From positions 1-20,918 of the forward strand of contig JBKJQB010000149.1 of NCBI GenBank assembly GCA_046594105.1: 20,918 bases of DNA, in the 5' to 3' direction. The number at the start of each line of letters is the position of its first letter. The stretch's first letter is position 1. Below, piece by piece: positions 1-5,903 of the stretch. Made by a program: the position numbers and the translations under genes. This stretch comes from JBDSGC01 sp046594105 (lineage in GTDB: Bacteria > Acidobacteriota > Thermoanaerobaculia > Gp7-AA8). The notes beneath the pieces are model-generated. The model made no database searches, had not been told where the DNA came from, and saw only the letters and a program-made list of their open reading frames with translations.

Positions 1-88
1 GCGAGTGCAGCAGTGGTTGGTGGGTAAAGAGGTGGTCAAGGAAATCTACGTGCCGGGAAAACTGGTGAACATCGTGGTGAAGGGCTGA
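1..88 (+). CDS. leuS: Leucyl-tRNA synthetase, C-terminal end (partial)
   Basis: The reading frame from base 2 to the TGA at 86-88 gives 28 residues that match the very conserved end of bacterial leucyl-tRNA synthetases: a VVKEIYVPGKLVNIVV-type strand from the C-terminal domain that contacts the tRNA elbow. The enzyme charges tRNA-Leu in the cytoplasm. Only the tail is visible; the catalytic core and editing domain lie left of the window. The next plus-strand gene is lptE, and leuS-lptE adjacency is also found in Escherichia coli and other Gram-negatives, which supports both assignments. About 400 bases of repeat-bearing sequence separate the two here, so they may not share a simple operon. 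The identification rests on a short tail plus context. Confidence 0.8.
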   Translation, partial: RVQQWLVGKEVVKEIYVPGKLVNIVVKG

Positions 89-120
89 GGCTGCGCGATG
101 TGGTTCTGAGCGAAGCGAAC

Positions 121-168
121 GTAGCGCCGGCATCCTCGCCGGCCGTGGCGTCGGCTTCCAGCCGGCGC
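121..168. repeat. REP-like palindromic interspersed repeat, copy 1
   Basis: This short GC-rich element is bounded by GCGCCGGC (124-131) and its reverse complement GCCGGCGC (161-168), with further GCCGGC/GTCGGC half-sites inside, so it can fold as a cruciform or hairpin. The core GCCGGCATCC recurs at 4206-4249 and, inverted, at 4571-4620 and 17708-17771. This copy appears complete. It lies in the leuS-lptE gap and has no coding appearance. Confidence 0.65.
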
Positions 169-190
169 GATTGAGCGGCTCCCTGCAGAG

Positions 191-282
191 ATGCTCAATC
201 GTCCCTACGGGACTCCGCCTTCTCGTCATCAGCAGCCCCAGGACTGAAGTCCTGGGCTATCGCTCAATCGCCCCTCCGGGGC
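191..282. repeat. Three-hairpin intergenic element
   Basis: Three perfect hairpins stand in a row: GTCCC/GGGAC (201-205 with 209-213), CCCAGGACT/AGTCCTGGG (237-245 with 248-256) and GCCCC/GGGGC (270-274 with 278-282). The first and third are each preceded by the same GCTCAATCG motif (193-201 and 262-270), so the element has an internal direct repeat. The regular spacing argues for a mobile or structured repeat rather than chance. Similar CCC-stem elements are, from memory, common between genes in acidobacterial and planctomycete genomes. From here to 483 no further gene or signal was recognised. Confidence 0.55.
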
Positions 283-442
283 TGCTTCAGTATCTGGAAA
301 GAGCATTCCCGTTTCTCACGATCAATCGCTGCGATCGCGCAGTGCCCGGCCTTCTAATGACGTGCTCCCGTGACATCTGCAATCAAAGGCGGCCAAGTGA
401 ACGCGACTGAGGCGAAAGTCGTGGCGGACGCTGTGCGAACCC

Positions 443-462
443 ACGCCGCCGGCCGTGCCGGC
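443..462. repeat. Left arm of 20-bp inverted repeat flanking lptE
   Basis: The sequence ACGCCGCCGGCCGTGCCGGC is the exact reverse complement of 1011-1030. It sits just upstream of the lptE start and can itself fold as GCCGGC-CGT-GCCGGC. Confidence 0.7.
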
Positions 463-483
463 CCATGGTACTTTTGGCCGCGC

Positions 484-1011
484 ATGACTCGCCTCCTTCC
501 ACTCGCGCTCCGATGCTCAGCGATGCTGGTGCTGGCTGGCTGCAGCTACTCGCTGGTGGGCAACGCGAACAATCTGCTGCCGCCGACGGTGAAGACGATT
601 CAGGTGCCGGCGTTCATCAACCGCACCACCCGCGTGGAACTGGAGCAGCGCGTTACGCAGGCGGTGGCCGATGAATTCGTTTCTCGCGGCCGGCTGCGCC
701 TGGTCAGCGTTCCTGCGGAAGCAGATGTCATCCTCCGGGGCTCCATCGACAGCTTCGCCATCTTTCCGGTGGCTTTCAATCAGCAGGGGCGGGCCACCCA
801 GTATCAGATCTCCATCACCGCCAAGATCGAACTGCTGGACCATCGCGCGGACGACAAGGTTCTGTGGAAGAACGATCAGTACCGGTTCACCGAGAACTAC
901 CAGGTGAATGTCGAGTCCAGCGACGCATTCGATCAGGAAACGCGCGCTATCCGGGAGATCGCCGTGCGCTTTGCCGAGACCCTGGTCACCAGTCTGCTGG
1001 AAGGCTTCTAG
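484..1011 (+). CDS. lptE: LPS-assembly lipoprotein LptE
   Basis: The 175-residue product has a lipoprotein signal peptide: a basic start, a hydrophobic stretch and a lipobox LAGC with the acceptor cysteine at residue 20. A compact alpha/beta domain follows, with the family's N-terminal pattern (predicted strand TIQVPAFINRT near residues 38-48, then a helix LEQRVTQAVADEFVSRG). LptE is the outer-membrane lipoprotein that plugs the LptD barrel and helps place lipopolysaccharide in the outer leaflet. The frame is open back to a GTG at 370, but the extra 38 residues would bury the signal peptide, so ATG 484 is preferred; no strong ribosome site precedes it. Length and position after leuS fit the family. 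The stop codon overlaps the right arm of an inverted repeat. Confidence 0.82.
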   Translation: MTRLLPLALRCSAMLVLAGCSYSLVGNANNLLPPTVKTIQVPAFINRTTRVELEQRVTQAVADEFVSRGRLRLVSVPAEADVILRGSIDSFAIFPVAFNQQGRATQYQISITAKIELLDHRADDKVLWKNDQYRFTENYQVNVESSDAFDQETRAIREIAVRFAETLVTSLLEGF

Positions 1012-1030
1012 CCGGCACGGCCGGCGGCGT
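1011..1030. repeat. Right arm of 20-bp inverted repeat flanking lptE
   Basis: This arm (GCCGGCACGGCCGGCGGCGT) is the perfect reverse complement of 443-462. Its first base is the last base of the lptE stop codon. Internally it can form GCCGGC-ACG-GCCGGC, a hairpin without a T-run, so it is not a convincing intrinsic terminator. The 128 bases from here to the converging ubiB-like gene hold nothing else recognised. Confidence 0.7.
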
Positions 1031-1158
1031 TGGTTGCCCAAGGCTCGGCCATGATCACGCCAGGGACTTCCTGCCGCGCAGGTTCCGGCACGGCGTGGTC
1101 CCGCGACCGTCGGGCGGGCGTCTTCCTCAACGCCTGACCCTCGACCCTGCCTCTCCCC

Positions 1159-2853
1159 CTACTTCGCCTTCATCTTGGCCCGCTCTTCGGCGCGACGATC
1201 GTTGAGAAAGGTCGAGGTGATGAGGTATGCAGCCGCTCCCGCCGAGAGCAGATACCCGATGATTGCCAGTGCGGGATAGCCGAAAAGGCGCAGCCGGGTG
1301 GGGTAGCGCATCATGAATGTGGACGACATCAGCAAGGCTGCGATGACGATCCCCACGGTGATCCGATTGGCGATCTTGTGCATGCCGGAGAGGAACTCTT
1401 CGGCTTGCTGCAGCTTCAGGCTGAAGCTCAGTTTTCCGGCCGCGGTGAGGTCGATGATCTCTCGGGCGCGATGCGGAAAATCGAGCACCAGCTGGTTGAG
1501 ATCCATCAGAGCGGGGTAGAAGTTGCGCGGCTCGAACTTCTGCTTCAGTTTCTGGCCGATCAGCTTCTCGGAGTAGTCGCGGATGACTTCCTGCGGGTTG
1601 TAGTTCTTGTCGAGCTTCCTGGTGACACCGTCGAGATGGAGCAGAGTCTTGGCCAGCATGGCCAGCTCCGCGGGAACCTTCAGCTCGTTGTTGTTGGCGA
1701 TTCCGATGACGTTGAAGATCAGCTGACCCACGTTGATCTGGCGGACGTCGACGTCGTGAAAGTTCGCCACCAGTGAGGAGATCTCCCGCACGAACCGCGT
1801 CGGCTCGAAACGCTCCTGCACTTCGGAGACGCGCACGCAGGCTTCGGCCACCTCGGCTCCGCGATTGGAGGAGACCGCCAGTAGCAACTTGATGACTTCG
1901 TCCTGAAACTGGCTGCTGATCCGGCTGACCATGCCGAAGTCGAGGAGGACCACCTGGGCGTTCTCGTCGACCTCGCGGACGAAGACGTTGCCCGGATGCG
2001 GGTCGCTGTGCCAGAACCCGTCGACGCAGATCTGCTTGAGGTAGGCCCTGGTCAGAACGGCGGCGAGGTCTGCGTAGTTCCGATCGACGGTCTGCAGGGG
2101 AGACAGCTTGGACACTTTCTTTCCCCGCACCAGCTCCGTGGTCAGCACGCGCGAGCTGCTCATGTCGTGCACGACCTGGGGAATGTAGAGCTCCGGGAAC
2201 TCCGCCAGATTGACCCGGAGCAGATCGGAGTTCCGCGCTTCCTGCTGATAGTTCAGTTCGTTCGTCAGCGTGACCTTGGCCTGCTCGATCGCGCCGACCA
2301 GGTTCATCTTGCGACCGAGGTCGCTGTGCTGTTCGATGGTGGCAGCGATCTCTCCGAAGACTTCCATGTCGTGGCGGACCTTCTCGCGCACGTTGGGTCG
2401 CTGGACCTTCACCACCACTTCCCGGCCGTCGCGCAGCGTGGCCCGATGGACCTGGCCCAGCGAGGCGGCGGCGAGCGGCTTGGACTCAAAGCTCTCGAAG
2501 GCTTTGGAGATCCGCACATTCAGCTCGGACTCCACGATCGACTCCACGTCCGCGAACGAGAACGGCTCGACGTTGTCCTGGAGCGACTCCAGAGCAGCGA
2601 TGTACTCCGGCGGAACGATGTCCGGGCGTGTCGACAGAACCTGGCCGAACTTGATGTACGTCGGCCCCATCTTTTTCAGTGCTTCCGCGAAGGCTTTGGC
2701 GCGCTGCTGAACATCCGGCTCCATCTCCACGGCGCGATCGTCGGGAACGGACACGTCGTCCGGCGCGAGCGAGAGCTTGAAGTCCTTGCGTCCGTACTTC
2801 GTGAACAGCAGCAAAAGGTCGGTGTAGGCGCCGAGATTCTTGGTTTTCAACAT
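1159..2853 (-). CDS. ubiB: UbiB/ABC1-type atypical protein kinase (AarF family)
   Basis: The 564-residue protein carries the full signature set of the UbiB/ADCK family: KxGQ (KFGQ, residues 68-71) followed by STRPD, the alanine-rich nucleotide loop AAASLGQ (128-134), the ATP-binding lysine in VVVKVQRP (K149), a NEL..Q.EA helix (about 199-206), DPHPGN (284-289) replacing the usual catalytic loop, and LDFG (304-307). Two predicted C-terminal membrane helices (about 498-515 and 524-547) anchor it, as in UbiB. Members are ATPases needed for ubiquinone or other isoprenoid-lipid metabolism; the exact substrate is unclear, and in a quinone-using bacterium it may act on menaquinone or another lipid. 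The gene is divergent from metK with 119 bases between starts. No clear Shine-Dalgarno precedes ATG 2853. The family is certain; the precise orthology to ubiB is inferred. Confidence 0.88.
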   Translation of the reverse strand: MLKTKNLGAYTDLLLLFTKYGRKDFKLSLAPDDVSVPDDRAVEMEPDVQQRAKAFAEALKKMGPTYIKFGQVLSTRPDIVPPEYIAALESLQDNVEPFSFADVESIVESELNVRISKAFESFESKPLAAASLGQVHRATLRDGREVVVKVQRPNVREKVRHDMEVFGEIAATIEQHSDLGRKMNLVGAIEQAKVTLTNELNYQQEARNSDLLRVNLAEFPELYIPQVVHDMSSSRVLTTELVRGKKVSKLSPLQTVDRNYADLAAVLTRAYLKQICVDGFWHSDPHPGNVFVREVDENAQVVLLDFGMVSRISSQFQDEVIKLLLAVSSNRGAEVAEACVRVSEVQERFEPTRFVREISSLVANFHDVDVRQINVGQLIFNVIGIANNNELKVPAELAMLAKTLLHLDGVTRKLDKNYNPQEVIRDYSEKLIGQKLKQKFEPRNFYPALMDLNQLVLDFPHRAREIIDLTAAGKLSFSLKLQQAEEFLSGMHKIANRITVGIVIAALLMSSTFMMRYPTRLRLFGYPALAIIGYLLSAGAAAYLITSTFLNDRRAEERAKMKAK

Positions 2854-2933
2854 GCGGACGGAGGAGTTTGCAAGAGGGCTGCCGCGGAACAGCCCGGCAG
2901 TCGGGGAGGCCCGCTGCGGTGGCCGGGTCGTGT

Positions 2934-2964
2934 GCTAGCATTGCGCCGATTTTTTACTCAGGAG
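2934..2964 (+). promoter_or_regulatory. Possible extended -10 and ribosome site for metK
   Basis: In the divergent 2854-2972 gap an extended -10-like TGCTAGCAT (TG at 2933-2934, TAGCAT at 2936-2941) is followed 17 bases later by CAGGAG (2959-2964), a good Shine-Dalgarno eight bases before the metK ATG. No convincing -35 box was found, so the promoter part is weak while the ribosome site is solid. No SAM-riboswitch-like structure is evident in this short leader. Confidence 0.35.
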
Positions 2965-2972
2965 TTCTCTCA

Positions 2973-4145
2973 ATGCCCGATTACAAAACACTGTTCACCT
3001 CGGAGTCCGTGACCGAGGGGCATCCGGACAAGATTGCCGACCAGATCTCTGACGCCATCCTTGATGCGGTGCTGGCGGAAGACCCCATGGGACGGGTGGC
3101 CTGCGAAACTCTGGTCACCACCGGTCTGGCCATGATCTCCGGTGAGATCACCACCCAGACCTACGTAGACTTTCCGTCGATCGTGCGTTCGACGATCAAA
3201 GAAATCGGCTACACCCGCGCCAAGTACGGCTTCGACAGCGAGACCTGCGCGGTCATCTCCTCGATCGATCCGCAGTCACCCGACATCGCGCAAGGCGTGG
3301 ATACCGGCGGTGCCGGCGACCAGGGACTGATGTTCGGTTTTGCCTGCCGTGAGACCGCGGAGCTCATGCCGCTTCCGATCATGCTGGCTCATAAACTGGC
3401 GCGCCGTCTGACCGAGACGCGCAAGTCCAACGAGCTCGATTTCCTCCGGCCCGATGGCAAGTCGCAGGTCACCGTGGAGTACGAGGGACGCCGTCCCGTT
3501 CGAGTGAGCGCCATCGTGGTTTCCACCCAGCACTCGCCGAACGTCAGCCACCGCGACCTGAGCGACGCCGTCATCGAGCAGGTCATCCGTCCCGTGGTGC
3601 CGGTCGAGCTTCTGGACAAGGACACCAAGTTTCACATCAACCCCACCGGACGTTTCGTGACCGGCGGACCGCAGGGCGACACGGGCCTGACCGGCCGGAA
3701 AATCATCGTCGACACATACGGCGGCCGCGGCCGTCACGGCGGCGGGGCATTCTCGGGGAAGGATCCCACCAAGGTCGACCGCTCGGCCTGCTACATGGCC
3801 CGTTACATCGCCAAGAACCTCGTGGCTTCCGGTCTGGCCGATGAGGTCGAAGTGCAACTGGCTTACGCCATTGGCGTGGCCGATCCGGTGTCGATCTACG
3901 TCGACACCTTCGGCACGGGAAAGATTGAGCAGAACAAGCTCGTGGCTCTCGTCCGCGAGCACTTCCAGATGACGCCGCGCGGCATCATCGAGTCGCTCAA
4001 TCTGCGCCGTCCCATCTTTAAGAAGACTGCGGCGTACGGCCACTTCGGCCGCACCGAGCCGGACTTCACCTGGGAAGCCACCGACAAGGCCGCTGGGCTT
4101 GCGAAGGCCGCCGGCGTCCGTGCCCAGGAGCCAGTGACGGTCTAG
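2973..4145 (+). CDS. metK: S-adenosylmethionine synthetase
   Basis: The 390-residue product is a full-length methionine adenosyltransferase, which makes SAM from methionine and ATP with release of phosphate and pyrophosphate. Diagnostic motifs are in place: GHPDK (residues 16-20, ATP/methionine binding), GAGDQG (113-118), DTYGG (247-251) and the phosphate loop GGGAFSGKD (256-264). ATG 2973 is chosen over upstream in-frame codons because CAGGAG lies eight bases before it and because the protein then begins with the family's usual (Y)LFTSESVTEGHPDK start. It is divergent from the ubiB-like kinase and closed by a strong terminator 28 bases after the stop, so it looks monocistronic. Codon use is GC-rich and like the other housekeeping genes here. 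Nothing is missing or unusual. Confidence 0.97.
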   Translation: MPDYKTLFTSESVTEGHPDKIADQISDAILDAVLAEDPMGRVACETLVTTGLAMISGEITTQTYVDFPSIVRSTIKEIGYTRAKYGFDSETCAVISSIDPQSPDIAQGVDTGGAGDQGLMFGFACRETAELMPLPIMLAHKLARRLTETRKSNELDFLRPDGKSQVTVEYEGRRPVRVSAIVVSTQHSPNVSHRDLSDAVIEQVIRPVVPVELLDKDTKFHINPTGRFVTGGPQGDTGLTGRKIIVDTYGGRGRHGGGAFSGKDPTKVDRSACYMARYIAKNLVASGLADEVEVQLAYAIGVADPVSIYVDTFGTGKIEQNKLVALVREHFQMTPRGIIESLNLRRPIFKKTAAYGHFGRTEPDFTWEATDKAAGLAKAAGVRAQEPVTV

Positions 4146-4173
4146 GTTTCGACACCATCATCGTTCGTTGCAA

Positions 4174-4202
4174 AAGGGCCGCGGATTCGCGGCCCTTGTT
4201 TT
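4174..4202 (+). terminator. Intrinsic terminator after metK
   Basis: A perfect 10-bp stem AAGGGCCGCG (4174-4183) and CGCGGCCCTT (4188-4197) with a GATT loop is followed by GTTTT. It lies 28 bases after the metK stop and is preceded by AA on the 5' side. Confidence 0.88.
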
Positions 4203-4205
4203 GCG

Positions 4206-4249
4206 CCTTTCGGAACGCCGGCATCCTGCCGGCTGGGGCGTCGGCTTCC
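4206..4249. repeat. REP-like repeat, copy 2, truncated
   Basis: The stretch begins CCTTTCGGAACGCCGGCATC and continues to GCGTCGGCTTCC. It matches copy 1 (121-168) through the GCGTCGGCTTCC half-site and then stops where copy 1 continues with AGCCGGCGC. The break coincides with the start of insertion-sequence-like sequence at 4250. The outer bases CCTTTCGGAACGCCGGCATCC also match copy 4 in reverse (17748-17772). Confidence 0.6.
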
Positions 4250-4345
4250 TGATCTGCTCCCCGAAAACTGGACCACGGATTATGTCGGGCGGTTTACCGT
4301 AAGAAGGAGCGACGGTATGGCCCGGAAGACCCACACGGTGATGCG
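4250..4345 (+). mobile_element. Probable IS3-family insertion-sequence end with start of orfA (remnant)
   Basis: The sequence starts TGATCTGCTCCCCGAAAACTG, which resembles the terminal inverted repeats of IS3-family elements. It is followed at 4304-4309 by AAGGAG and an ATG at 4317 beginning MARKTHTV, reminiscent of the short basic N-terminus of IS3 orfA transposase subunits. The frame loses any similarity after about eight codons and stops at 4416-4418, so only a few dozen bases of element survive. Neither the rest of orfA/orfB nor a matching right end was found. The family call is from recognition of the end and leader only. Confidence 0.42.
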
Positions 4346-4390
4346 GCCCGCCATGCGATCTTCCGAGAACCTCGAATCTGTCGGTGATCA

Positions 4391-4476
4391 GCCCGCGTCA
4401 GCGGGCGCAAGAATGTAGCCCCCGGCGCCAGCCGGGGGATTGCGAGCCCAGTCAGAAGGGAGCCCGAGTAGCGGGC
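4391..4476. repeat. Second three-hairpin intergenic element
   Basis: Three stems follow one another: GCCCGC/GCGGGC (4391-4396 with 4401-4406), CCCCCGGC/GCCGGGGG (4419-4426 with 4431-4438) and GCCCG/CGGGC (4462-4466 with 4472-4476). The layout (short, long, short) parallels the element at 191-282, but the sequence differs, suggesting two families with the same architecture. It partly overlaps the decayed insertion-sequence ORF and has no coding look. Confidence 0.5.
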
Positions 4477-4570
4477 GACAGAAACGCTGTGGAAGCTGCC
4501 GGCAAAATGCCTGCACCAGTTTTTAAGGGCATACCGGCCTTCGGAGTGTGGCCCTTCCATCGGGCACCAT

Positions 4571-4620
4571 CCAGCCGGCGCTTCTGCGCGAGCCTCCCGC
4601 GGGCAGGATGCCGGCGCTAC
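4571..4620. repeat. REP-like repeat, copy 3 (inverted)
   Basis: This is related in inverse orientation to copy 1: CCAGCCGGCGC at its left and GGCAGGATGCCGGCGCTAC at its right match the reverse complement of 121-161 at both ends. The middle has diverged. It lies at the downstream end of the small minus-strand ORF 4617-4826, whose last codons run into it. Confidence 0.55.
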
Positions 4621-4826
4621 AAAAGGCAGCCCCTCTCACGAGTACCGAGAGTCGGTTCATTAGAAGCGCCGCTGCCAATCGCATCGATCGTCGCGTGAAG
4701 CTCGCCGATCCGGCCGACAATCTCGACGGGTCCCGGCTGACGAGGCTCACTCCCAAAGACGATGACCGCATCGAGAGATACCAGCGTGATCAGCGCGGCG
4801 AGATGGGATGGAAAGGACACCATCAT
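4617..4826 (-). CDS. Small exported-type hypothetical protein, possibly truncated
   Basis: This 69-residue ORF starts with two adjacent ATGs 27 bases after the stop of the kinase/propeller gene on the same strand. The N-terminus looks like a signal peptide or single membrane helix (about residues 5-26, hydrophobic, ending near VFGS), followed by a mostly polar segment. Its last nine codons run into the REP-like repeat at 4571-4620, so the natural C-terminus may have been lost to that repeat. There is no clear Shine-Dalgarno, and I do not recognise the protein. It could be a co-transcribed small protein, the head of a decayed gene, or chance. Confidence 0.3.
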   Translation of the reverse strand: MMVSFPSHLAALITLVSLDAVIVFGSEPRQPGPVEIVGRIGELHATIDAIGSGASNEPTLGTRERGCLL

Positions 4827-4853
4827 CTTTGCGTCGGTGCTCGCGTGCTGTCG

Positions 4854-5903
4854 TTAGCGAGCTTGATCGCCGCCGAGCGTCAGGAGCCAGATGTCTTCTT
4901 CGCGATGGCGGTCGGCGGAGAGCAGGACTCTGGCGTCGCGCGAGACGGAGATGCCGGTGATCTCGCCGATGATCCGCATCGCTTTCGAGCTCAGATCGAC
5001 GACGGCGAGGCGTTTCTGGGTCAGCGCAACCAGGACGCGGTGGTCGTCAATCGGGACTGCGAATGCAGCAATGCCGGCGGCAACTTTTGTGGCGGTCGCC
5101 GTGGAGGGAGCGAGGACGCGGTACCGACGGTCGGTGATGGAATAGACGATGAGACCGGCGCGGCCGATCCAGGTCGTGCCGACCAGACCCTTGCCGTCGG
5201 GCATCCAGGCGGTTCCGATGAAGGCGTCGGCGCTACCGGGCAGTGGTGGCACGGTGTCGAACTTCGTCGCCGGGCCTGGAACAAGCGCTCCCACACGCAT
5301 CGACTTCAGATCGAAGAAGGCCAGTTGTTTCCCATCCGGCGAGACGATCGGAAAGTTGACCTGCACTCCCGCGCTGAGCTGCTGAAGGCCGCTGCCGTCG
5401 ACCAGGATGCTCCACGCGTCGTACGTGCCGCTGCGGTCCGAGTAGAAGACGACGCGTGAGCTGTCCGGAGTCCACGAGACGCCGCGGTCGCGGTCCAGAT
5501 CATTGGTCAGTTGCCGCACCTCCGTGCCGTCGGCACGCATCAGGTAGATGTCTTCCTGACGCGCTTCGGTGCAGAACGCAATCCACTTCCCGTCAGGCGA
5601 CACAGCCGCATCGCGGATCAGCAGCGACCCGCTGAGCACAGGTTGAGGATCGAACTTCATCGTTTCGGTCGCCGCGTCAAACGTTCCCCGACGCATCTCC
5701 TCGGTCATGGAGAGCGAGCTGTAGAGGACGTGGCTTCCATCGCGCGCAATCGAGATCCACCCAGCCCGAATCGATGGTACGGAGATGGGCTCTGGTGCAC
5801 CTTGCGCCTTGCCTGTCTCCTCATCCACGGCAATCCGCCAGAGGTTCATCGTGCCGCCGCGATCGCTGGAGAAGAGGACCGACCGGCCGTCGGGCGCCCA
5901 CAC
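4854..5903 (-). CDS. C-terminal PD40/TolB-like propeller half of a frameshifted Ser/Thr kinase
   Basis: The 349-residue frame (from a GTG inside the gene) consists of WD40-like/PD40 beta-propeller repeats with recurring (S/A/T)PDG or PDS cores followed by VxFxS(D)R strands: WAPDGRSVLF, SPDGKWIAF, TPDSSRVVFY, SPDGKQLAFF, MPDGKGLVG. It is the direct continuation of the propeller begun in the neighbouring frame (5846-7513). Reading through with one extra base near 5921 joins LTND to ASDWNPVWAPDG, a normal transition in such repeats. The start given here is therefore not a natural translation start. The intact gene would encode about 886 residues. These extracellular or periplasmic propellers probably sense or scaffold. 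The stop TAA is at 4854-4856. Confidence 0.75.
   Translation of the reverse strand: MWAPDGRSVLFSSDRGGTMNLWRIAVDEETGKAQGAPEPISVPSIRAGWISIARDGSHVLYSSLSMTEEMRRGTFDAATETMKFDPQPVLSGSLLIRDAAVSPDGKWIAFCTEARQEDIYLMRADGTEVRQLTNDLDRDRGVSWTPDSSRVVFYSDRSGTYDAWSILVDGSGLQQLSAGVQVNFPIVSPDGKQLAFFDLKSMRVGALVPGPATKFDTVPPLPGSADAFIGTAWMPDGKGLVGTTWIGRAGLIVYSITDRRYRVLAPSTATATKVAAGIAAFAVPIDDHRVLVALTQKRLAVVDLSSKAMRIIGEITGISVSRDARVLLSADRHREEDIWLLTLGGDQAR

Noticed and set aside
2854..2972. SAM riboswitch upstream of metK
   Set aside because: The leader is too short and lacks the paired conserved elements of SAM riboswitch classes; no anti-terminator hairpins are seen.
1996..3012. 338-codon plus-strand open frame
   Set aside because: It is antisense to the UbiB-type kinase, whose motifs are all intact, and runs into the metK start. 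The composition is typical of a shadow frame.
4548..5459. 303-codon plus-strand open frame
   Set aside because: It is antisense to the propeller half of the kinase gene and begins in repeat sequence; no recognisable protein features.
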